10,089 nucleotides of DNA from an uncultured Alphaproteobacteria bacterium (GCA_946611025.1 CAMOCR010000020.1:1-10089); one strand, 5' to 3'; positions 1 to 6,530 are shown, numbered from the stretch's first letter. Notes: a model not told the origin generated them from the sequence alone. Translations and numbers: made by a program.

Positions 1-5
1 CCCCC

Positions 6-305
6 ATGAACCTTGAAGGTCGCAAGGGTATTTACGCCGTTGTTCCAAACACAAAACATCTGGGCGGATTTTTACCGGCAAAATCATATGTCTTTGCCGA
101 TATTAATGCCGATGTTAATGTTGGCGACATGGCAATCTGCATCGACACCGATTTTGCAAAATTGGCGCCAACCGACATTGCCACGGCACAAATTGTTTCC
201 GTATGCCAAGATTCGCGTGGCAAGATTTATGGCCAGGGTGCAACCGCATCTGAAAAAATTATTGGTGCCACCATGCACAAGGTAATCATGATTGTAATGG
301 AATAA
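6..305 (+). CDS. Unknown small protein, possibly open at its 5' end
   Basis: I do not recognise this 99-residue product. The ATG at 6 has only five C bases before it inside the window. A ribosome binding site would lie outside, and the frame is open to the left edge, so the gene may start further upstream. The protein is mostly beta-prone with alternating hydrophobic stretches: VGDMAICID near residues 38-46, AQIVSVCQDSRGKIYGQ near 61-77, and a C-terminal IIGATMHKVIMIV. The order 'GD + hydrophobic strand, strand, IIG..xxVI' faintly recalls the C-terminal S24/LexA-type fold, but I see no catalytic Ser/Lys arrangement I would trust. It also loosely resembles small capsid-adjacent phage proteins. 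It is followed after 27 bp by another plus-strand gene, so the two are probably co-transcribed and run against the virion operon. Confidence 0.6.
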   Translation: MNLEGRKGIYAVVPNTKHLGGFLPAKSYVFADINADVNVGDMAICIDTDFAKLAPTDIATAQIVSVCQDSRGKIYGQGATASEKIIGATMHKVIMIVME

Positions 306-320
306 CACCCATATTAATAC

Positions 321-330
321 GGAGAGAGAA
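321..330 (+). promoter_or_regulatory. Ribosome binding site of the 333 gene, candidate sRNA target
   Basis: GGAGAGAGAA lies 2 nt before the ATG at 333 and contains a good GGAG Shine-Dalgarno. All ten bases are the exact reverse complement of TTCTCTCTCC in the first loop of the small-RNA candidate at 9624-9633. The site differs from the G-run Shine-Dalgarno used by most of the minus-strand virion genes. Confidence 0.6.
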
Positions 331-332
331 CC

Positions 333-989
333 ATGAAACCAAAAGCCAGCGCAACCGCACAAAAGTTATTAAACCTGTACCGCCAGGCACATGTTATCAT
401 TGGCGGTTGGGGGGCATTAAATCCCATCTTTGTTGACGAAGCGACCCCTGATGTTATCGCAGCATTACGTGAATTACCAACGGGCAAATTATTGGCGACA
501 CATATCGAAAACCTGAAATCTGGCAAAACAGCAATGAATTCGATTGAACGCGATTTGTTGCCGTATGGCGGTATGATGGCGGAATCTGCAATCAACATTG
601 ATATTGCCGATCCCGAATGGAACGCATTACAATCGGCAATTTTGAATTTTACGCCTGACCAATCTGGGTTATCCAGTATTGAACAATTACCAATCGTTAA
701 ATCTTTTGGTGCCGAATGGCTGCAAAAAATTCGTTCATTGGTTGCAACCAAACATCCTGAATTAATGCCACAATGGTCAATTGTCGACCAAACATACAAT
801 GCATATATGCGTTGGAATATGGCAAATGATTTAATATCAAACATTATAACCGACCGCGCGCGCGCGCAATTACAGGCGGACATGCCCGAATACGAAACAT
901 ACCTGCCGATGTTCGGCGATGCCGGCATGGAATTATTGACTAAATTACGCGCAAATATCAGTTCGTTGAAACACAGTGACAATGCCTAG
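333..989 (+). CDS. Unknown 218-residue protein convergent with the terminase gene
   Basis: This gene has a clear start, with GGAGAGAG just upstream of the ATG. It encodes a mainly helical, soluble-looking protein with no signal peptide or long membrane segment. I do not recognise a family. Visible traits are a basic N-terminus (KPKASATAQKLL), a Gly-rich patch IIGGWGALNP near residues 22-31, and a helical C-terminal third (MANDLISNIITDRARAQLQ). It forms a plus-strand pair with the gene at 6-305. Its TAG stop overlaps the TAG stop of the minus-strand terminase, because both are read from one CTAG palindrome at 986-989. No terminator separates the converging genes. It could be phage accessory (moron-type) DNA or a host gene abutting the end of the element. 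Confidence 0.75.
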   Translation: MKPKASATAQKLLNLYRQAHVIIGGWGALNPIFVDEATPDVIAALRELPTGKLLATHIENLKSGKTAMNSIERDLLPYGGMMAESAINIDIADPEWNALQSAILNFTPDQSGLSSIEQLPIVKSFGAEWLQKIRSLVATKHPELMPQWSIVDQTYNAYMRWNMANDLISNIITDRARAQLQADMPEYETYLPMFGDAGMELLTKLRANISSLKHSDNA

Positions 990-1594
990 TTGTCTTCATT
1001 GGTGCGATATATCGTATCGGTTGTATGTGGTGTTCCAATATAAATCATTGTCCCGTTTGGTGATAAAATAAAATCCAGTTCCCGTAGTCGTTCACGCAGG
1101 TTTTCGCGTTTTTGTGCGGTGTTGCATGTATTTGGCACTTCGACATCGTCACAGATTATTAAATCGGCACGGCTGCCCGTGATATTGCCATGAATGCCCT
1201 GACATATAACCGATGGTTCACGAATGCCAACCGAACGATTTATGGTCAGTTTTCCCGACGCCCACTCTTTTTTATTTTTCGGTACCATATCTGCACACAA
1301 CGGATGGTTTTCCAATATATTTCGAATATGGTTTACCATGCGAGATGCCAAACCGCTTTCCGCCGACAATATTAATATGCGGGTATCTGGATACATATAC
1401 AATACGCACGCGGCAAATATTCCCACAACGGTTGATTTACCAGAATGCCGAAATGCCGTCAACAACCCACGATGTGGCGAATTTTCCAACACATCGACCA
1501 AAAAACGCATAATTTTTTTATGGTGTGCGGGGGTGGTCATATTAATATACCGGTTCCACACATCCATAAAATTATAAAACGCCGTAATCATCAT
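986..1594 (-). CDS. Terminase large subunit, ATPase domain only (T7 gp19-like)
   Basis: This is the motor ATPase that drives DNA into a procapsid. The 202-residue product has a Walker A of the T7 type, AFRHSGKST, near residues 47-55. It also has GSRADLIICDDVE near 140-152, carrying Walker B with the catalytic acid, and a motif III-like segment YIGTPHTTDTIY near the end. T7 gp19 is about 586 residues and continues into an RNase H-fold nuclease; here a TAG stop follows about nine residues after the motif III region, so the nuclease half is absent. The start is uncertain: tandem ATGs at 1594/1591 lie inside the end of the fibre gene, and another ATG at 1567 follows that gene's stop. No strong Shine-Dalgarno is visible, which suggests translational coupling. 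It is the last gene of the minus-strand block. Confidence 0.87.
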   Translation of the reverse strand: MMITAFYNFMDVWNRYINMTTPAHHKKIMRFLVDVLENSPHRGLLTAFRHSGKSTVVGIFAACVLYMYPDTRILILSAESGLASRMVNHIRNILENHPLCADMVPKNKKEWASGKLTINRSVGIREPSVICQGIHGNITGSRADLIICDDVEVPNTCNTAQKRENLRERLRELDFILSPNGTMIYIGTPHTTDTIYRTNEDN

Positions 1595-2117
1595 TGTTTT
1601 CGCTTGGCGCGGGTTCTGTGATTGAACCATAATCTGTTATCAATTCTGGCAACGCACACGCCAGCACCGAAACCAGATTATTATACAGACCCAAAACACC
1701 CCCACCCGATAATTTATCTTGCACAACATTCAATGTATAATTCAAGAAATTCACAACATTATCGTGCGTGTTTTTCCATGTTGATAAATCAACATCAACC
1801 GCCCGCAAATCTTGAAACGCCGCCAGCAAGAAATTAAAATCACTGTTCAAATCTTCTGGGTCTATTTTTGCCGTTGGTTGATAATCAATAATACGCGACA
1901 GTGAAATCTGGCGATATATGTCGATTTTTGTGTTTTCCAGTGGTGCATCAACAAAGATTATTCGCCCACCAGTAAAATCGTCATTGGGAATGACACTGAA
2001 TCCCGATTCAATTTGTGTTTCATCAATCGCGACATGAACATCGGCAATTTGAAAAAACGGGAACGCAAACAAAAATTCGGTCGTTTGTCCATCCCCAGTA
2101 TATGATATTTTATACAT
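1572..2117 (-). CDS. Short tail fibre protein, T7 gp17 N-terminal domain
   Basis: In T7-like phages the gp17 N-terminal domain docks the fibre on the tail tube. Residues 1 to about 104 of this 181-residue protein follow that domain: YxxSYTGDGQTTEFLFAFPF, a strand-rich middle, IDIYRQISLSRIIDYQP, then a helical AAFQDL. The remaining ~75 residues contain a hydrophilic helix and an acidic tail (NNDDYG). There is no fibre shaft, receptor-binding tip or chaperone domain (T7 gp17 is about 553 residues). It may therefore act as an adaptor for another protein, or be a reduced fibre. The start at 2117 follows a GGGGG Shine-Dalgarno (complement of 2123-2127). The 3' end overlaps the likely terminase start by about 20 bp. 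Confidence 0.82.
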   Translation of the reverse strand: MYKISYTGDGQTTEFLFAFPFFQIADVHVAIDETQIESGFSVIPNDDFTGGRIIFVDAPLENTKIDIYRQISLSRIIDYQPTAKIDPEDLNSDFNFLLAAFQDLRAVDVDLSTWKNTHDNVVNFLNYTLNVVQDKLSGGGVLGLYNNLVSVLACALPELITDYGSITEPAPSENNDDYGVL

Positions 2118-2134
2118 GTGCGCCCCCATGTGTT

Positions 2135-2485
2135 TTAACCAACCAAATCATCAAAATGTTTCAAAAACATTTTCAATAAATTCGGTGATTTTGTCTTTTT
2201 TGCAGCTTTTAATTTTTCCATATTTGCCCGACGTTTTTCGTCAAATGGTTCGGCGGTTTCGGCACTGATTCTTTTTAGCACAGCACCCGTCGTCATGTTT
2301 GCGCCATTTACACCGCCCGCACCATATTTTGCGCGTTGTGCCGCCAATGCTTTTTTTACCAGATTGGTTTTCTTGGCTTCATTCAACGACATTTCTTGCA
2401 ATATCTGTTTGCGTTTCGTACTGGCTTCTTTTTTTGCATCTTGGTAATTTAATACTTCGGTCACATCAGATAAAATTTGTCCCAT
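2135..2485 (-). CDS. Small internal virion/ejection-like protein
   Basis: The 116-residue product is Lys/Ala-rich and helical, with a probable coiled coil in its first 55 residues. The stretch AAQRAKYGAGGVNGANMTTG (about residues 48-67) resembles a motif common in podovirus internal or ejection proteins, where 'AxxRAxxxASGV...GS' precedes a second helix. Its place between tail tubular protein B and the fibre gene is where T7 encodes internal virion proteins 14-16. T7 gp14 is about 196 residues. Nothing resembling the large gp15 or gp16 is present here. A GGGGGA Shine-Dalgarno (C-run 2492-2496) sits before the ATG at 2485. The functional call is tentative and leans on position plus the motif. 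Confidence 0.6.
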   Translation of the reverse strand: MGQILSDVTEVLNYQDAKKEASTKRKQILQEMSLNEAKKTNLVKKALAAQRAKYGAGGVNGANMTTGAVLKRISAETAEPFDEKRRANMEKLKAAKKTKSPNLLKMFLKHFDDLVG

Positions 2486-2500
2486 TTGTTTCCCCCATTG

Positions 2501-4213
2501 TTATATTCCATAATTTCCGTACATTGATACCGACAAAACGGTTGCCGGCAATGCATCATGACCATGAATTTTCCATGGTGCATCAATACATGTGCGCGTT
2601 GTCCCCAGTTGCGATATCGACACATCACCCGAATATCCAGCCGCACCTGGTGCATATACATCATTTGGCAATGTGATTCGTTTATCGTTTATATACATTG
2701 ATTTTGTATTCAACACCCGCGCCGTCACACGCCGCACACGCAGGCGCGACACATTATGCCCCGATGCACACATTGGTAAACCACACGCACAAAAATCAAA
2801 ATCGTTTCCAACATCGTCTAATGCATCATCATCAAACTTTTCCAGCGCAATATTGTTGCCCCGTTGAACAACAACATATGTGACATTGTCCACCACGGCA
2901 ACCGATTTGAATAAACCACTGGTTGTGTATTTGCCCCACCCAGAAATCCCCAATGCTGCATTATGGTTTAACACCGCCATTGTGCCGTCTGCCATAACAA
3001 CAAATAATTTTCGTGATAATTGGTTGTATGCGATATCAACCGGCGTTTTCATCAGGTGTTTTGACAATGCACACAAATCATTTGCATTATAATTTTCGCC
3101 CAAATCGTCCAAACTTAATTCACGAATATCGCGCATATTTTCAGAAACGAAAACTGTTTGTCCTTCGATTTTCTGGGGCGGCAAATAACGCGATGCAACA
3201 CTGCCGACCGATGTGTGTTGTTTAATATCGATCGATGACGGCGTCAACGGCTTATTTGAAATTGCCCATTCGCCAACCGACGTCAGTATTTGCAGGTTAT
3301 CGCTGCTGACGACAGTACAGATTTGTTGACGACGACCAGACACCAATGTCACAAATATTGCTTCGTCATCCAATCCCGTTCCCGCCGAAAAATCGTTATG
3401 TTTTCCAACATGGGACATCCATATACCACTGGGATAACTGCGCGAACCACCAAAAACCAATCTGTCTTGATGAAATGTAATACTGCATGGCCAACCACGC
3501 GTGGCGCCAAATGCCGCTTCAAACCAATCAGTAATTGGTGATGCCGGCAATGTATATGTTGAATTTGTATATGCCACAACCGTACGCGCATCAACATATG
3601 ATGTAATTACCCATTGCAGATTCATTAACAGCAACCGTTCACCAACATTGTTCGCCGACCAAAAATCTGCATTTGTTGTAAATGTTGCGAAATTATTTCC
3701 ATTCGAATTAGATGTGACTGTGATTGATATGCTATTTGCATCATCAAATTTCATAAATGGGATATTGACCGTCATGTTGCTGTTGCTGGAAAATTCGAAC
3801 AGATTCAATTCAAATCCGTTTTGTTTTTGTGAAATAATGCGTGGCTGATAATCTGGATGTACAAAAACAATTGTTCCAAACCGTTGTGCATATTGCAATT
3901 TATCAACATCGGCATATGACCATGGCGCGACCAGGCTTTGCACCCGCGTGCCATCATTATCAAACACTGTTATTTGCTGATTTCCAATCGCCAAAACATA
4001 GTTTTCATTTTCACCAACCGAAAACGGTATTATGCGTGCGACATTTGATAAATCTGCAACATTAATCAATCCCGCACGACGCGTCAATCCGCCACCCGAC
4101 AACACATCCATATTTTCCAGTTTCGACAGTCCTGCGATATCATCATGGGCAAAGAATTCTGGGGCAATTTCACCGCGTGCAAAATTCCCCTGGGTTTTAA
4201 TAAAATCAACCAT
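2501..4213 (-). CDS. Tail tubular protein B (T7 gp12-like nozzle protein)
   Basis: This protein forms the distal nozzle of short podovirus tails. The product is 570 residues, against about 794 in T7. Recognisable segments are the N-terminal FARGEIAPEFF and GGGLTRRAGL (about residues 11-50), then YADVDKLQYAQRFGTIVFVHPDYQP (about 100-124, shown here as a motif region rather than an exact domain), and CSITFHQDRLVFGGSRSYPSG (about 243-263). These three blocks are characteristic of the family. The rest is beta-rich. I chose the ATG at 4213 over the in-frame ATG at 4225 because the latter is part of the Shine-Dalgarno (G-run complementary to 4219-4223). It lies 18 bp after the tail tubular A gene. 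Confidence 0.85.
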   Translation of the reverse strand: MVDFIKTQGNFARGEIAPEFFAHDDIAGLSKLENMDVLSGGGLTRRAGLINVADLSNVARIIPFSVGENENYVLAIGNQQITVFDNDGTRVQSLVAPWSYADVDKLQYAQRFGTIVFVHPDYQPRIISQKQNGFELNLFEFSSNSNMTVNIPFMKFDDANSISITVTSNSNGNNFATFTTNADFWSANNVGERLLLMNLQWVITSYVDARTVVAYTNSTYTLPASPITDWFEAAFGATRGWPCSITFHQDRLVFGGSRSYPSGIWMSHVGKHNDFSAGTGLDDEAIFVTLVSGRRQQICTVVSSDNLQILTSVGEWAISNKPLTPSSIDIKQHTSVGSVASRYLPPQKIEGQTVFVSENMRDIRELSLDDLGENYNANDLCALSKHLMKTPVDIAYNQLSRKLFVVMADGTMAVLNHNAALGISGWGKYTTSGLFKSVAVVDNVTYVVVQRGNNIALEKFDDDALDDVGNDFDFCACGLPMCASGHNVSRLRVRRVTARVLNTKSMYINDKRITLPNDVYAPGAAGYSGDVSISQLGTTRTCIDAPWKIHGHDALPATVLSVSMYGNYGI

Positions 4214-4231
4214 ATTGTCCCCCAAAATATC

Positions 4232-4750
4232 TTAAAAGCGACTGTTTATTAATGAAAAGGTTTCGATATTTGCCGCTGTGGTTGTTGTGCTGTCGATAAA
4301 TTTTGCCGACGCAAATTCGGTTTCATATAACGCCGCCAGCATCCTGAATACATTTTGATCGCCCGTCATCGGCACACAGAATTCCATTGCCAGTTTCGTC
4401 GCCGCCAGCGACACAAAATAACTTGGGTATGATTCGGGCGCAATGCGCGTCAATGCGACAATTTGTATACTGTCCACGGGTGCAATTATACGCCCCGATT
4501 GTATTTGTCCCGGGCACTTTAACACCCGCAAGACATCTGCTGGGATTAAAAAATCATCGTCATCATTTTTTGCTAAATCATATGTTCGCGTTGCGAAATG
4601 CCAAGGATGCGATGCAATCAATGCATCTGTTATCGGTTCAAACAATGTACGCGCCAACTGGGCGGCGGCACTGTCATCGGTCAATGATTGAATTGGCTTT
4701 TCGCCCAATTTCAACAAAGCCATTGAACACAAATCTATTTTCGTAAACAT
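4232..4750 (-). CDS. Tail tubular protein A (T7 gp11-like adaptor)
   Basis: This is the head-to-tail adaptor that links the portal to the tail nozzle. At 172 residues it is close to T7 gp11 (about 196). Family features are visible: the N-terminal helix CSMALLKLGEKPIQSLTDDS, then AARTLF-like helix residues followed by ASHPWHFATRTYDLA (about 46-60). The middle carries the IPADVLRVLKC and YPSYFVSLAATKLAMEF segments typical of this fold. Its partners would be a portal (not in the window) and tail tubular protein B next door. The start at 4750 follows a GGGGGG run (C-run 4756-4761). A perfect 12-bp hairpin lies between this gene and the capsid-side gene upstream. Confidence 0.87.
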   Translation of the reverse strand: MFTKIDLCSMALLKLGEKPIQSLTDDSAAAQLARTLFEPITDALIASHPWHFATRTYDLAKNDDDDFLIPADVLRVLKCPGQIQSGRIIAPVDSIQIVALTRIAPESYPSYFVSLAATKLAMEFCVPMTGDQNVFRMLAALYETEFASAKFIDSTTTTAANIETFSLINSRF

Positions 4751-4768
4751 ATATTCCCCCCATATATC

Positions 4769-4796
4769 AAATGGCCGGCAATAATGCCGGCCATTT
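4769..4796 (-). terminator. Strong 12-bp hairpin between capsid-side and tail genes
   Basis: AAATGGCCGGCA (4769-4780) and TGCCGGCCATTT (4785-4796) form a perfect 12-bp stem closed by a 4-nt loop. On the minus-strand transcript it is followed by only a short U run, so it is at best a partial or attenuating terminator, or an mRNA-stability element. It falls between the capsid-adjacent 76-residue gene (stop 4806) and the tail tubular A start (4750). T7 places its single E. coli RNA polymerase-independent terminator T-phi in the equivalent place, between gene 10 and gene 11. Confidence 0.6.
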
Positions 4797-4805
4797 TGAT
4801 TTGTC

Positions 4806-5036
4806 TTATGCCAATGCAGCCAATGTGATATTTTCACCCGATACACCAACAACCTTGATTGATGTATCATCACTTGCATTTACCAGAACAATATCGCCCG
4901 CGTTCATCAGTGTTTTAACACCATTGAAATAACCCGCGGTTGCGATTGTTGCCAATGTTTCATTTGCCGCATAGTGCCACAATGTAAAACCATTTGCATA
5001 TGCGATTACAGACAAATTTTTATTTTGAAATGCCAT
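4806..5036 (-). CDS. Capsid-adjacent small protein, possible head decoration
   Basis: The 76-residue product contains YANGFTLWHYAANETLATI, GYFNGV, and LMNAGDIVLV followed by a short beta-rich end. Small proteins with a 'GYFN...L..GD.I' pattern commonly sit next to phage capsid genes and are usually annotated as hypothetical or head-associated; this likeness is from memory. No catalytic motif or membrane segment is visible. The ATG at 5036 is preferred because GGGGGAAATT precedes it at normal spacing (C-run 5042-5046). It lies 19 bp after the capsid gene and is almost certainly co-expressed with it. Confidence 0.75.
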   Translation of the reverse strand: MAFQNKNLSVIAYANGFTLWHYAANETLATIATAGYFNGVKTLMNAGDIVLVNASDDTSIKVVGVSGENITLAALA

Positions 5037-5055
5037 AATTTCCCCCATTGGTTAT

Positions 5056-5871
5056 TTATTGTTCTTTGCATTTAATACGAACGATACCGTCATTATCAAT
5101 TAACACAGCCCCTTGGGACATGCTGTTGCTGATAAAGTGCGCGGCGCGTTCGCCATGCCATGAAATATCGGTTTTGACTTCTTGACCGCACGCATGACCA
5201 ACGCTGGATGCATGGTATATAAAGCAATCACGATTGGTACCCGATAACGGCAAACCGTTATACAACAACCATGTAATACCCAACCATTTTTTCGATTCGA
5301 AACCGGTCGTCAACGGTGTATCGCCGACATAGTCCGCTGAAACGAATTCATCCAATGTCAACAATGTGTTCCACTGTTTAACACCAACAACGGCGAAACG
5401 GCGACCATCATCTGGAACATCTTTGGCATTTAACGTTTCAATCGCATCCAGAATCATTGTCTTGGAAAATGCGCTTGTATAGTTGCCAACATTTGTTGTT
5501 GCGTTCCCCATTGCACCGATAATCAATTCGTCGGTTTTGCGACCCAATGCATATGCACCGGCGGCGGCAACCACGCGGCGTTCATCGACATTGGTTTTTA
5601 ATTCATCCAATGCATCGACCCAATCACCAGCATAGTAATCAACCAATGTGCATTCCACTGGTTCATGGTTCAGGTTCATCACCGGCACAATACCATGACG
5701 TGATTTAGTGCTGGCAATGCCCTTGCCTACTTTTTGGAATGTTGTGGACGCGCCAACAACACCCGATTTGTTGCGCACAGACGCGCGCAATTTTGTGCCC
5801 ATTTGTTGATATGCCAAATGAACATCGGCCTCGAATTGTTTTACGAAGACCTGGTCTATGGAAACAGACAT
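5056..5871 (-). CDS. Major capsid protein
   Basis: This 271-residue protein is the probable HK97-fold shell subunit. The pattern matches podovirus/prophage capsid proteins: VFVKQFEADVHLAYQQMGTKL at the N-terminus, a conserved-looking core VDYYAGDWVDALDELKTN (about 77-94), a spine-helix-like ERRVVAAAGAYALGRKTDELI (about 98-118), GRRFAVVGVKQWNTLL (about 156-171) and DEFVSADYVGD (about 174-184). It is shorter than T7 gp10A (about 345). The start at 5871 follows GGAG at 6-nt spacing. It is the first gene after a long hairpin-rich leader with its own terminator, and is preceded in the block by a scaffold gene and a histone-like gene. Confidence 0.85.
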   Translation of the reverse strand: MSVSIDQVFVKQFEADVHLAYQQMGTKLRASVRNKSGVVGASTTFQKVGKGIASTKSRHGIVPVMNLNHEPVECTLVDYYAGDWVDALDELKTNVDERRVVAAAGAYALGRKTDELIIGAMGNATTNVGNYTSAFSKTMILDAIETLNAKDVPDDGRRFAVVGVKQWNTLLTLDEFVSADYVGDTPLTTGFESKKWLGITWLLYNGLPLSGTNRDCFIYHASSVGHACGQEVKTDISWHGERAAHFISNSMSQGAVLIDNDGIVRIKCKEQ

Positions 5872-5897
5872 ATAATTCTCCATTTGTATTTTGTGAT

Positions 5898-5923
5898 AAA
5901 AAAAGGTGCGAATGCATCGCACC
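5898..5923 (-). terminator. Intrinsic terminator in the capsid leader
   Basis: On the minus strand, GGTGCGA and TCGCACC (5905-5911 with 5917-5923) pair over 7 bp around a 5-nt loop, followed directly by seven U residues (5898-5904). This is a textbook intrinsic terminator. It sits upstream of the capsid start (5871) rather than after a gene, so capsid transcription from upstream must read through it. Confidence 0.75.
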
Positions 5924-5948
5924 AACAAACCAGTTTTATTTTGGTTAT

Positions 5949-6041
5949 GCGGAATTCCGCGCCAAACATAAAACAAACAAAATGGGTCCCCGTGGGGATT
6001 GTCCAGCATAATATCAGTCGTACATTTCTATACGACTGATA
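5949..6041 (-). promoter_or_regulatory. Hairpin- and palindrome-rich capsid leader
   Basis: Three symmetric elements lie between the terminator after the histone-like gene and the capsid-leader terminator. First, an 11-bp inverted repeat (6012-6022 and 6031-6041, core CAGTCGTA / TACGACTG, 8-nt loop). Second, TCCCCGTGGGGA at 5987-5998. Third, the palindrome GCGGAATTCCGC at 5949-5960. A -10-like TATTAT on the minus strand overlaps the edge of the 11-bp repeat, but I find no convincing -35. The elements could be an operator or regulated promoter, or a structured mRNA leader. Confidence 0.45.
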
Positions 6042-6052
6042 CTGTGCGTAAT

Positions 6053-6080
6053 AAAAAACGGGGTCGAAATATCGACCCCG
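6053..6080 (-). terminator. Intrinsic terminator of the histone-like gene
   Basis: CGGGGTCGA (6059-6067) and TCGACCCCG (6072-6080) form a perfect 9-bp stem with a 4-nt loop, followed on the minus strand by six U residues (6053-6058). It lies 22 bp after the histone-like gene's stop codon and closes that transcription unit. Confidence 0.85.
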
Positions 6081-6102
6081 AAATAAAAATTGTTGTTATG
6101 AA

Positions 6103-6423
6103 TTATTTTTTCTTAACAACTTTTTTTGCTGCTGGTTTTTTCGCAGGTGCTTTTTTTGCAACTGGCTTTTTTGCAGCTGGTTTCTTTGCAACGACTTTCT
6201 TTGCAACCGGCTTTTTTGCAGGTGCTTTTTTTGCAACTGGCTTTTTTGCAGCTGGTTTCTTTGCAACGACTTTCTTTGCAACCGGTTTCTTTGCAGCTAC
6301 TTTCTTAGCAACTGGTTTTTTTGCAGCTGGTTTTTTTGCAGCTACTTTTTTTGCAGCTGGTTTTGCAGCTGGTTTTTTTGCAGCTGGTTTTTTCGCAGCT
6401 GGTTTCAAGAATGTGAATGCCAT
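6103..6423 (-). CDS. Histone H1-like Lys/Ala/Pro-repeat DNA-binding protein
   Basis: The 106-residue protein has a short MAFTFLKP start and is otherwise built of AAKKP / VAKK / APAKK units, ending VVKKK. Such tails resemble the C-terminal domain of histone H1 and bacterial H1-like proteins, which bind and condense DNA through charge; that role is inferred here. There is no fold, membrane segment or catalytic residue. A good AAAGGAGAG Shine-Dalgarno precedes the ATG at 6423. The gene has its own probable promoter (6479-6507) and its own terminator (6053-6080), so it is a self-contained unit. It nevertheless sits inside the virion block, between the scaffold and capsid genes. The DNA is a strongly biased repeat; antisense frames across it are artefacts. 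Confidence 0.85.
   Translation of the reverse strand: MAFTFLKPAAKKPAAKKPAAKPAAKKVAAKKPAAKKPVAKKVAAKKPVAKKVVAKKPAAKKPVAKKAPAKKPVAKKVVAKKPAAKKPVAKKAPAKKPAAKKVVKKK
6143..6285 (-). repeat. 75-bp tandem duplication in the histone-like gene
   Basis: The sequence beginning GCAGGTGC at 6143 recurs at 6218, a period of exactly 75 bp (25 codons). By eye the copies are identical for about 68 bp before small differences begin. The surrounding gene is made of shorter 12-18 bp units, so this is a higher-order, recent duplication that keeps the frame. Confidence 0.8.
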
Positions 6424-6478
6424 TCTTCTCTCCTTTTATTGTTTTTGGATAGAACAAATTTCTTTTGTTCTTACTTGT

Positions 6479-6507
6479 ATTTTATATGAAAGAAAAAAAT
6501 TAGTAAA
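6479..6507 (-). promoter_or_regulatory. Probable promoter of the histone-like gene
   Basis: On the minus strand, TTTACT (6502-6507), a 17-bp AT-rich spacer and TAAAAT (6479-6484) give a fair sigma70-type promoter about 55 bp before the ATG. A weak 8-bp inverted repeat, AGAACAAA / TTTGTTCT (6451-6471), lies in the resulting leader. Confidence 0.45.
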
Positions 6508-6530
6508 GAAGAAAGTGCATTTTTTTATTT

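Noticed and set aside
854..866. Alternating CG run (possible Z-DNA) in the 333 gene
   Set aside because: Short, in-frame and explained by codons for Arg-Ala repeats (DRARAQ); no other sign of function.
6103..6423. CRISPR array or other DNA repeat element
   Set aside because: The repeats are in phase with one protein-coding frame, lack distinct spacers and are explained by the Lys/Ala/Pro repeat protein.
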